Part shown: one piece after another, positions 8,700-16,100 of the stretch | How the letters are laid out: each line of letters begins with the position of its first letter | How positions within the stretch are numbered: the stretch's first letter is position 1 | Source: Catenuloplanes niger | Lineage (GTDB): Bacteria > Actinomycetota > Actinomycetes > Mycobacteriales > Micromonosporaceae | NCBI RefSeq assembly: GCF_031458255.1 | Contig: NZ_JAVDYC010000001.1 | Span: forward strand, 7,984,501-8,048,500 | Reading direction: 5' to 3' | Length of the DNA stretch: 64,000 nt | Made by a program: the position numbers and the translations under genes | Notes under the pieces: model-generated | Database searches by the model: none | Told to the model about the DNA's origin: nothing | The model's input: the letters and a program-made list of their open reading frames with translations, nothing else

Positions 8700-11201
8700 A
8701 TGCGGCGCGTGATGACGGGATTCCACGCGGGGGGCGGTTGGCGGACCGACCGGCATCCTCGATTCGTGCTCGACCTGACCGGGGACGGGCGTGCGGACAT
8801 CGCCGGGTTCGGCGAGGCCGGCGTGCACACCGCACCGGCCGCCGGCGGCGGTGGGTTCGCGGCTCCCCGGCTGGCGCTGGCCGCGTTCGGTCACGCGGCC
8901 GGCTGGCGGGTGGACCGGCATCCGCGGCTGTTCGCGGACCTGACCGGCGACGGCCGGCCGGACATCGTCGGGTTCGGCGAGGACGGCGTGACGGTCGCCC
9001 GGAACAACGGCGACGGTACGTTCGCCGCGGCCCGGCTGGTCGTGCCGGACCTGGGCTACACGGCCGGTGGCTGGCGGGTGGAGCGCAACCCGCGGTTCGC
9101 CGTCGACCTGACCGGTGACGGCCGTGCCGACCTGGCCGGGTTCGGCGACGACGGCGTGGTCACCGCGCTCGGCAACGGCGACGGCACGTTCACCGCGCCG
9201 CGCCTGGTGCTGGCGGACCTCGCGACCGAGGCGGGCGGCTGGCTGGTCGAGCGGCACCCCCGGTTCGTGATCGACCTGACCGGCGACGGGCGCGCCGACA
9301 TCGTGGCGTTCGGCGACGAGGGCGTGGTGGTGGCGCAGGGCAACGGGGACGGCACCTTCGCGCCGCCGAAGCTGGTGCTGGCCGCGTTCGGCTTCGACGC
9401 GGGCGGCTGGCGCACCACCCGGCACGAACGGGTCCTGGCGGACGTGACCGGCGACGGCCGGCCGGACATCGTGGGTTTCGGTGAGGACGGCGTCTGGGTC
9501 GCGCTCAACGACGGCGCGGGCGGGTTCGGGCCGGCCCGCCGGGTGCTGGACGACTTCGCGATCGGCGCCGGCGGGTGGCTGCTCGACCGGCACCCGCGCC
9601 TGCTCGCGGACGTGACCGGGGACGGGCGCGCGGACATCGTCGGCTTCGGCGAGACGGGCGTGCGGATCGCCCGGAGCAACGGCGACGGTACGTTCGCCAC
9701 ACCGGCCCCGGCGCTGACCGGTTTCGGCCAGCGGGCCGGGGACTGGCGCGTCGACCGGCATCCGCGCTTCGCCGTGGACCTGACCGGGGACGGGCGCGCG
9801 GACCTGATCGGGTTCGGCGAGGACGGCGTGTGGACCGCGCCGAACGCGGGGGACGGCACGTTCCGCACCGTCCGGGTCCGCCGGGACGCGTGGGACCTGC
9901 CGGTCTGGGACCCGACGCTGCTGTTCTACGCGCGAGCGGTACGGGCGATGCAGTCCCGGCCGATCTCCGACCCGACGAGCTGGGCGTACCAGGCGGCGGT
10001 GCACGGGCGGAACGGGTCCACGCCGTCCGGCGCGGACTGGAACCTGTGCCAGCACGGCAGCTGGCACTTCCTGCCCTGGCACCGCGGCTACCTCGCCTGG
10101 TTCGAGCGGATCGTGCGCGCGGAGGTGGTCCGGCAGGGCGGGCCGGCCGACTGGGCGCTGCCGTACTGGGACTACTCGACGCCGGCCCGGGCCGCGCTGC
10201 CTCCCGCGTTCCGGGAGCGGACGCTGCCGGACGGCACGCCGAACCCGCTGTTCGTGTCGCAGCGCGCGGCCGGGATCAACGCGGGCGGGCGGCTGCCCGC
10301 GTCCGCGACCGGGAGTGCGAACGCGATGCGCGCCACCGCGTTCACGCCGGGCTTCGGCGGTGGGCGCAGCGGCCCGGAACACTTCTTCAACGCGTACGGG
10401 GAGCTGGAGTTCACGCCGCACAACGACGTCCACTCGCTGATCGGCGGGTTGATGGGCGACCCGAACCAGGCCGCGCTCGACCCGATCTTCTGGCTGCACC
10501 ACGCGAACGTGGACCGGCTGTGGACGGTGTGGCTGCGCCAGGGCGGTGGCCGGGCGAACCCACCGGACGCGGCGTGGCGCAACCAGTCGTGGGCGTTCCG
10601 GGACGCGTCCGGCAACCGGGTCACCACCACCACGGCGGCGCTGCTGGACACGGACCGCGACCTCGGTTACGTCTACCAGGACGGGATCGGCCTCGCGCCG
10701 GCCGCGGTCGAGGCGATGACCGCCGCGGCGCTGGTCTCCGACGCGGCGGTGCCCGAGCCGGAGCTGGTCGGCGCCTCCGACCGCCCGGTCGAGCTGGCCG
10801 GCCGGGCCGCGGCCGTGGACGTGCCGGTCGACGCGCGTGCCGCCGCCGCCCTCGAGTCGGCCGCCGCGCCGCGGGCCTTCCTCAACCTCGAGGACATCGT
10901 GGCGGAGACCAACCCGGAGCTGGTGTACGAGGTGTTCGTCCGCCCGCTCGGCGACGCCCGCGCGGTACCGCACTACGTGGGCAACGTGTCGTTCTTCGGC
11001 ATCGGGCACGACGGGCCGCGCGGGGACGCGCCGCACGGGTTCCGGCGCACGTTCGACATCACGGACTGGGCGGCGAGCCGGGGGACCGGTGTGACGGTGT
11101 CGTTCCGGCCGCTCACGCTCGCGTCACCCGAGGCACGGACGGCGGACGCGGCGGTCCCGCCCGTGCGCGTCGGGCGGGTGAGCATCTTCTACGCACCGTG
11201 A
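8700..11201 (+). CDS. tyrosinase fused to seven FG-GAP/VCBS-like repeats
   Basis: The product has 833 residues. The first ~400 contain seven copies of a D(L/V)TGDGR(A/P)D(I/L)xxFGxxGV unit, typical calcium-binding beta-propeller repeats of the FG-GAP/VCBS type. From about residue 430 comes a type-3 copper domain. For CuA, AAVHGR, then QHGSW and PWHRGYL give three His, the last two nine residues apart. For CuB, HNDVHSLIGG and FWLHHANVDRLW supply the rest, so all six copper ligands are present. A beta-rich C-terminal domain (residues ~650-833) resembles the tyrosinase/polyphenol-oxidase cap. The ATG at 8700 has GGAGGGGG 7 bases upstream. No signal peptide or twin-arginine motif is visible, which is odd for propeller repeats. 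It should oxidise phenols to quinones. Confidence 0.85.
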   Translation: MRRVMTGFHAGGGWRTDRHPRFVLDLTGDGRADIAGFGEAGVHTAPAAGGGGFAAPRLALAAFGHAAGWRVDRHPRLFADLTGDGRPDIVGFGEDGVTVARNNGDGTFAAARLVVPDLGYTAGGWRVERNPRFAVDLTGDGRADLAGFGDDGVVTALGNGDGTFTAPRLVLADLATEAGGWLVERHPRFVIDLTGDGRADIVAFGDEGVVVAQGNGDGTFAPPKLVLAAFGFDAGGWRTTRHERVLADVTGDGRPDIVGFGEDGVWVALNDGAGGFGPARRVLDDFAIGAGGWLLDRHPRLLADVTGDGRADIVGFGETGVRIARSNGDGTFATPAPALTGFGQRAGDWRVDRHPRFAVDLTGDGRADLIGFGEDGVWTAPNAGDGTFRTVRVRRDAWDLPVWDPTLLFYARAVRAMQSRPISDPTSWAYQAAVHGRNGSTPSGADWNLCQHGSWHFLPWHRGYLAWFERIVRAEVVRQGGPADWALPYWDYSTPARAALPPAFRERTLPDGTPNPLFVSQRAAGINAGGRLPASATGSANAMRATAFTPGFGGGRSGPEHFFNAYGELEFTPHNDVHSLIGGLMGDPNQAALDPIFWLHHANVDRLWTVWLRQGGGRANPPDAAWRNQSWAFRDASGNRVTTTTAALLDTDRDLGYVYQDGIGLAPAAVEAMTAAALVSDAAVPEPELVGASDRPVELAGRAAAVDVPVDARAAAALESAAAPRAFLNLEDIVAETNPELVYEVFVRPLGDARAVPHYVGNVSFFGIGHDGPRGDAPHGFRRTFDITDWAASRGTGVTVSFRPLTLASPEARTADAAVPPVRVGRVSIFYAP

Positions 11202-11353
11202 TCGACGCGCTGCTGTGCGGATGGCGTCACGCACCGCGACCGAATCGGGTGGGCGGCGCTGACCAGGAACGATTCTCACGTACCCGCTAGACGGTCGTGA
11301 ATGTGAGGTGGGTGGCCGCTCCTGTCCGAAGCGTGATCACTACCATCGCGCCG

Positions 11354-12625
11354 GTGATCCACAGAAGAGCGTCCATAGTGGCCGTTCTCGGCCTGCTCGG
11401 CATCGTCGCGGTCGCACCGTCCGCCGCGCTCGCCGACGAGACCGAGACCGCACCACCCGCCGAACCGGCCAAGGTCGAACTGGTCCTCGACGTCAGCGGG
11501 TCCATGGAGGCCGCCGACATCGACGGCCGCACCCGCATGTCCGTCGCCAAGGACGCGTTCAACACGGTCGTCGACGCGGTGCCGGAGACCACCCAGCTGG
11601 GCATCCGCGTGCTCGGCGCCACCTATGGCGGCGACGACAAGGCGGAGGGCTGCAAGGACAGCCAGCAGCTGGTCGAGGTCGGCCCGATCAACCGCGTCGC
11701 CGCGAAGAACGCGATCGCCTCGCTGCAGCCCACCGGCTTCACCCCGGTCGGCCTGGCGCTGCGCGGCGCGGCCGAGGACCTCGGCACCGGTGGCTCCACC
11801 CGGCACATCATCCTGATCACCGACGGCGAGGACACCTGCGCGCCGCCGGACCCGTGCGAGGTCGCGCGCGAGCTGGCCGCGCAGGGCACCAACCTGGTGG
11901 TGGACACGCTCGGCCTGGCGCCGGACGAGAAGGTCCGGCAGCAGCTGGTCTGCATCGCGACCGCGACCGGCGGCACGTACACGGCCGCGACCACGCCGAA
12001 CGAACTGACCGACCGGATCACGCAGCTGGTCGAGCGCGCCACCGACGTGCCGGCCGCGGCACCGCCGGTCGCGGTCGCCGGCACGGACGCCTGCGAGGGC
12101 GCGCCGACGCTGACCGCCGGCATCTACACCGACCGGGAGAAGTTCGAGGAGCACCGGTTCTACCGCGTCGTCGTCGCGGAGGACCAGGAGCTGCGCGCGT
12201 CCGTCAGCCTGGCGCTGGACCGGCCGCTGCAGCGCGACTACGGCGTCCTGCTGCGGGCGACCGCCACGGACGGCCGTGAGCTGGTCCGCGGCACGGACGC
12301 GGGCAGCGGGCGCACGGACGTGCTCTCCACCGGTCTGCGTTACTCGGGGGCCTACGAGGACACCGCCGAGGGGGAGCGCGTCGTCTGCCTCGTGGTCAGC
12401 AACTCGTTCGCGCCCGGCGCCGGCGCCGGTGCCGCGAACGCCGCGAACACGCCCGGCATGCCGATCGAGCTGAGCATCGACGTGGTCGACGCCTCGCCCG
12501 CGCCGGACGCGCCCGGCCTCGGCCGCGGCTTCCTGCTGCTGCTCGTGCTCACCGTCTCCGGCCTCGTCGCCGGCCTGCTCGCCGGCTGGCTGACCCGCTG
12601 GTGGGTCGCCACGTGGAGGAACTGA
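11354..12625 (+). CDS. secreted, membrane-anchored VWA-domain protein
   Basis: The 423-residue protein has an N-terminal signal segment (about 6-26, ending AALADE). A von Willebrand A domain follows, with a complete MIDAS motif DVSGSM (46-51), an expected Thr/Gly-containing TGFTPVG loop and LITDGEDTC. A beta-rich region then leads to one C-terminal transmembrane helix (about 392-416) and a short basic tail. The GTG at 11354 puts the signal peptide at the very N-terminus; the frame opens earlier at 11297. The MIDAS binds a divalent metal for protein-protein contacts. It is two bases upstream of the next gene and is probably its partner. Confidence 0.8.
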   Translation: MIHRRASIVAVLGLLGIVAVAPSAALADETETAPPAEPAKVELVLDVSGSMEAADIDGRTRMSVAKDAFNTVVDAVPETTQLGIRVLGATYGGDDKAEGCKDSQQLVEVGPINRVAAKNAIASLQPTGFTPVGLALRGAAEDLGTGGSTRHIILITDGEDTCAPPDPCEVARELAAQGTNLVVDTLGLAPDEKVRQQLVCIATATGGTYTAATTPNELTDRITQLVERATDVPAAAPPVAVAGTDACEGAPTLTAGIYTDREKFEEHRFYRVVVAEDQELRASVSLALDRPLQRDYGVLLRATATDGRELVRGTDAGSGRTDVLSTGLRYSGAYEDTAEGERVVCLVVSNSFAPGAGAGAANAANTPGMPIELSIDVVDASPAPDAPGLGRGFLLLLVLTVSGLVAGLLAGWLTRWWVATWRN

Positions 12626-12627
12626 TC

Positions 12628-13461
12628 ATGCGTCTGTCCCCTTACCTCAGCGGCGCCGTGATCGTCGGCGGCCTGCTGCTCGGCGCGGCCGTGCCCGCGC
12701 AGGCCGCACCGGCCACGCCCACGCCGGACGGCGGCGTCACACCGTCGCCGGGCGCGCAGACGGTCACCAAGGCCGGCACGAGCTTCCTGACCGCGGCCGA
12801 GATCGAGGCCGGGCAGCCGGTCGAGGTCGACGCGGCCACCGGCGAGTACCTCTACTGGGCGTTCGCCGCCCGGGCCGGCCAGGTGCACGACATCGAGGCC
12901 ACGGTCACGCTGCCGCCGGCCGCGGACCGGACCGGCGACCAGGCCTGGACGATCGAGGTCTTCGACGGGCTGCGCCGCCGCCAGGCGTGCGTGGACGGCG
13001 TGCAGAGCCCGGTCGCGAAGACCACCGACGCCGAGGTCGAGCTGCGCTGCTCGCTGCGCCGGGTGCGTTCGTGGGCCGAGCCGTGGTCCGGCGACCCGCT
13101 GCCCGGCACGTACTACGTCCGGCTGTCCATTACGAACCTGCCGGAGAAGGACCTCGGCCAGTCCGCGAAGGTGGCGCTGCTGGTCGGCGCGACCGACGCG
13201 GGCACGTCCGCGGACGACGGCAAGCTGGCCGCGCCGCTCGACCCGGTGACCCGGGCCGGGACGGTCAACGCCCAGCCGTCCGCCTCGGGTGCTCCCCTGG
13301 CGTCCGCCGAGGACGACGACGCGGCCTGGAGCTGGGACTGGCTGCCCGACCTGCCGAAGTTCTCCGCGCGCTGGTTCTGGACCGCCGGCGGCGGCGTGCT
13401 GGCCGCGATCGCGGGCGTGGTCGGCTTCGCGCTGACCCGCCGCCCGCGCGTGCGCGCCTGA
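12628..13461 (+). CDS. secreted membrane-anchored protein, partner of the VWA protein
   Basis: The ATG at 12628 follows the VWA stop by two bases and has GGAGGA 7 bases before it, lying inside the end of the upstream gene. The 277-residue product has a signal peptide (VIVGGLLLGAAVPAQA-AP) and a Pro/Thr linker. An extracellular beta-rich domain holds GEYLYWAFAARAGQVHDIEATV and GTYYVRLSIT. A C-terminal transmembrane helix (WFWTAGGGVLAAIAGVVGF) ends in an Arg-rich tail. The topology matches that of the VWA protein, so the two probably form a surface complex. I recognise no named family. Confidence 0.75.
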   Translation: MRLSPYLSGAVIVGGLLLGAAVPAQAAPATPTPDGGVTPSPGAQTVTKAGTSFLTAAEIEAGQPVEVDAATGEYLYWAFAARAGQVHDIEATVTLPPAADRTGDQAWTIEVFDGLRRRQACVDGVQSPVAKTTDAEVELRCSLRRVRSWAEPWSGDPLPGTYYVRLSITNLPEKDLGQSAKVALLVGATDAGTSADDGKLAAPLDPVTRAGTVNAQPSASGAPLASAEDDDAAWSWDWLPDLPKFSARWFWTAGGGVLAAIAGVVGFALTRRPRVRA

Positions 13462-13543
13462 TGCCCTCCTGATCCCCCGCAGACCGGCGCGTACGCGGCC
13501 AGCCCCCACGCCCGCGCCGGTCTCCCTGCCGCAGGGGGAGTGA

Positions 13544-13582
13544 ACGGCCGGGCCCGGTACCTTCCTCACCGGGCCCGGCCGT
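13544..13582 (+). terminator. strong hairpin after the VWA pair
   Basis: Exact 15-base arms (13544-13558 and 13568-13582) with a 9-base loop, 83 bases after the stop at 13461. Confidence 0.75.
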
Positions 13583-13732
13583 CCGTCGTCCAGAGCGAAA
13601 AACACCATCGGGGGGTACGGGTTTCCGCCCGCGATGAGCGACCCTGAGTGGTGACGGCCCGACTCCGCGTGTTTGACCACATCGACTACCGGGAATGCGC
13701 CCCGGCGGTGCGGGCTGTCGCGGGAGGCTCTG

Positions 13733-14581
13733 ATGAAGATCGACGCGCTCACCTGGTCGTCGGCCGGGGCGTGGACGGCCCGCTGGGCCGCCGGCGCGGT
13801 CCTCGGCCAGATCGTCTTCGGCCCGACCACGATGCTGTTCCTCGCGCTGCTCACCGGCGTCGCCGCGGGCGCGGGCATGATGTATCTCCTGCACCGCCGC
13901 ACCACCGGCCCGCGCGCCTCCCGCGACCGGCGGTCCCGCGCCGGATCCTCCGGTCCGGGCCGGACGGCGCACACCGGTTCCTCCGGTATCTCCGGTCTCG
14001 GCCGGGGGTCGCACGCCGGCGCCTCCGGCGTTCCCGGTCAGGGCCGGAGTCCGCGTGCCGGGACCGCCGGCCGGGGCCGGACGCCTGGCTCGCGCCGCAC
14101 GCCACGCGCCGAGTGGATGTCCCGCACGGCCGGAACGGGCACCCGGCGCCCGTTCGTGCCGCCGGCCCGGCCGGCCCCGGCGAGCCCGGAGCCGGAAACC
14201 GCGCCCGCGCCGGCCTCCACGCCCGCGTCCACGCCGTCGTCCGCGTCCACGCCGTCGTCCGCGTCCACGCCGTCGTCCGCGTCCACGCCGTCGTCCGCGT
14301 CCACGCGGTCGTCCGCGGCCTTGCCGGAGACCGCCGCGGCAACGGAGGCGGCGGCTGGTGCGGCCTGCGCGTGCGGGAGAGCGCCGCGGCGTACCCCCGT
14401 GTCGGTCGTCTCCGTCTCCGTGCGGCTCGCCGCGCTCGCGGCCCGCTCCTGGCGTGCCCTGCGCCGGTCGCGCGTCAGCCGCCCCGCCCCGCCCGGCCCG
14501 CCGCCGGTCCGCCGCTACTCACCGCGCGCGCCGAAGCGCGCGTTCTCGCCGCTGGCGCCGCGCCGGCCGGACGTGTCGTAG
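13733..14581 (+). CDS. hypothetical protein with one membrane hairpin and low-complexity tail
   Basis: The 282-residue product starts at the ATG at 13733, which has GGGAGG 7 bases before it. Residues ~15-45 form one or two membrane segments (ARWAAGAVLGQIVFG, MLFLALLTGVAAGAGMMYLL). The rest is basic and low in complexity, rich in Gly/Ser/Arg, then Pro/Ala, and includes a run of PSSAST repeats encoded by an 18-bp tandem array. The C-terminal end is Arg/Pro-rich. The first 50 residues look like a genuine small membrane protein; the tail could have grown by repeat expansion. No function can be assigned. Confidence 0.5.
   Translation: MKIDALTWSSAGAWTARWAAGAVLGQIVFGPTTMLFLALLTGVAAGAGMMYLLHRRTTGPRASRDRRSRAGSSGPGRTAHTGSSGISGLGRGSHAGASGVPGQGRSPRAGTAGRGRTPGSRRTPRAEWMSRTAGTGTRRPFVPPARPAPASPEPETAPAPASTPASTPSSASTPSSASTPSSASTPSSASTRSSAALPETAAATEAAAGAACACGRAPRRTPVSVVSVSVRLAALAARSWRALRRSRVSRPAPPGPPPVRRYSPRAPKRAFSPLAPRRPDVS
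14226..14315 (+). repeat. 18-bp coding tandem repeat
   Basis: About four and a half near-identical copies of an 18-base unit (core tccacgccgtcgtccgcg), in frame, encode the repeated hexapeptide STPSSA. The last copy differs by one base (ccg to cgg). Confidence 0.9.
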
Positions 14582-14628
14582 CCGGACGGCACCGTGCCGC
14601 CAGGACGCTGACCACGTCGTCGATCCCG

Positions 14629-14873
14629 CTGGACGTCGAGGCGGAGTTCCCCGGGTTCGCCGCGCCGGCCCGGCGCACGGTGCGGCTGCACCCGAGGCTT
14701 GGCGGCCCGGGCCCGTGGGACAGTTCGATCATGGTCCGCCGCTGTGTCGCTCACGCACGACGGCGCGGGCCTCGTGCTCGGCGACGCCGGTTCGGTCTTC
14801 TGCTCCACCCGTGTCACCTGCGCGTTCACCTGGGTCACCCGCGCGCAGCGACCGTTCGCGGACGACCTCCGGT
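14629..14873 (+). pseudogene. possible remnant of a DUF-type hypothetical gene
   Basis: Between two genes, one frame reads PLDVEAEFPGFAAPARRT followed by VRLHPRLGGPGPWDSS. This resembles the N-terminus of a widespread actinomycete hypothetical family in which LHPR-G-P-DSSVGGPLLWP is common. The match breaks off after DSSI. A different frame then gives GLVLGDAGSVFCSTRVTC and ends at 14873, as if the middle were lost. The resemblance is from memory only. It could also be non-coding sequence with a chance open frame. Confidence 0.35.
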
Positions 14874-14890
14874 GAGGATCCTCGGCTAGC

Positions 14891-15784
14891 ATGTCGGTCA
14901 GCATGCCGATGATCGATATTTGCGGGGACAGCCTGGACGGGCTGTCGGTGGGTGACGCGCTGGGCGCGCAGTTCTTCGTTCCGGGCACCAGCCCGGAAAA
15001 GCTTCCCGACGGGCCGTGGCCGTGGACCGACGACACCGAGATGGCCTGCTCGGTCACGGCCGCACTGCGGCCGGACCGGCCGATCGACCAGGACGAGCTG
15101 GCGGCGCTGTTCGGCGAGCACTTCGAGCCCTACCGGGGGTACGGCGGGGGCGCGGTCGTGCTGCTGCGGCGGCTGCGCGAGGGCGGGTCCTGGCGGGAGC
15201 TGGCACCGGCCGCGTTCGGCGGGCAGGGGTCGATGGGCAACGGCGCGGCGATGCGGGTGGCGCCGCTCGGCGCGTTCCACGCCGGGGACTCGCGGACCGC
15301 GGCGCGCGAGGCGCTGCGGTCGGCCGAGGTCACGCACGCGCACCCGGAGGCGATCCTCGGCGCGGTGGCCGTGGCGGTCACGGCGGCCGAGGCCGGCTGG
15401 GCGCGAACCGTGCGTGACCGGCCCGCGCCCGCGGACCTGCTCGACGTGGTGCACGGTTTTCTGGTGGAGAGCCGGGTGGCCGCGGGCGTCGCGCGCGCCC
15501 GGCGGCTACTCGGCGTGAGTGCGGCCGAGGCGGCGTACGAGCTGGGCAACGGATCACAGGTGCTCGCGCCGGACACGGTGCCGTTCGCGCTGTGGACCGC
15601 CGCCACGTACCTCGACGACTTCCCGGCCGCGATCATGGCGTGCGTGGCGGCCGGCGGGGACGTCGACACGACCGCCGCCATCGTGGGCGGGATTGTGGCG
15701 GCATATACGGGGCGTGACGGAATTCCCGCTGAGTGGCTGGCACGCCGCGAGCCGTTGCCGTCCTATGCGCTAACCGTTTCCTGA
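14891..15784 (+). CDS. ADP-ribosylglycohydrolase family protein
   Basis: The 297-residue protein has the family's metal-binding signatures: GLSVGDALGAQF near the start, WTDDTEMA (about 45-52), GNGAAMRVAPLG (about 116-127) and GGDVDTTAAIVGGI near residue 255. These coordinate two Mg2+ ions in enzymes that cleave ADP-ribose from proteins or from ADP-ribose adducts. The target (dinitrogenase reductase-type, protein arginine or O-acetyl-ADP-ribose) cannot be told; no nitrogen-fixation genes are nearby. ATGs at 14891, 14903 and 14909 are all possible starts. I use the first, with GAGGA 13 bases upstream. Confidence 0.88.
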   Translation: MSVSMPMIDICGDSLDGLSVGDALGAQFFVPGTSPEKLPDGPWPWTDDTEMACSVTAALRPDRPIDQDELAALFGEHFEPYRGYGGGAVVLLRRLREGGSWRELAPAAFGGQGSMGNGAAMRVAPLGAFHAGDSRTAAREALRSAEVTHAHPEAILGAVAVAVTAAEAGWARTVRDRPAPADLLDVVHGFLVESRVAAGVARARRLLGVSAAEAAYELGNGSQVLAPDTVPFALWTAATYLDDFPAAIMACVAAGGDVDTTAAIVGGIVAAYTGRDGIPAEWLARREPLPSYALTVS

Positions 15785-16100
15785 CGCGTACCCTCCGTTA
15801 TTTCGGGTCGTTGACGGGCCGGCGCCGGTCACCGCTCGTGACCAGCGCGAACGACGGATGATGCGGCCATAGGGCGAAATTTCCGGCACACCGCGCGCGA
15901 CCAGGAAGATCACAGTCGGTCGGCTCCGGCGCTGGTCACGCGCACGCTCGGGCGGAATCGACCGTCCGCAGTGGCCCCCGCCGCCCCGGAAATCGATGAC
16001 CGAACTGCTTCCCCGGTCTTTTCCGAAGAAGATTCGTTCGGTACGGTCTGGGGCGCTGTGCCGAATTAAGCAATTCTTAAAAGAGCGGTGGGAAGCCAAA
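15785..16100. other. intergenic region upstream of the sigma-like gene
   Basis: No credible gene is seen on either strand. The last 40 bases are unusually AT-rich for this genome and contain a short inverted repeat (ttaag/cttaa, 16066-16080) directly before the ribosome site, so this is probably the promoter and leader of the gene at 16101. Confidence 0.4.

Noticed and set aside
8559-11036. Minus-strand open frame of 825 codons opposite the tyrosinase fusion
   Set aside because: Low-complexity Arg/Val/Pro-rich translation, antisense to a gene with clear repeats and copper motifs.
14226-14315. CRISPR-like array
   Set aside because: The 18-base repeats are contiguous without spacers and in frame with a coding sequence.
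15770-16099. Minus-strand frame of 109 codons before the sigma-like gene
   Set aside because: It overlaps the ADP-ribosylglycohydrolase end, has no motif and sits in the likely promoter of the sigma-like gene.
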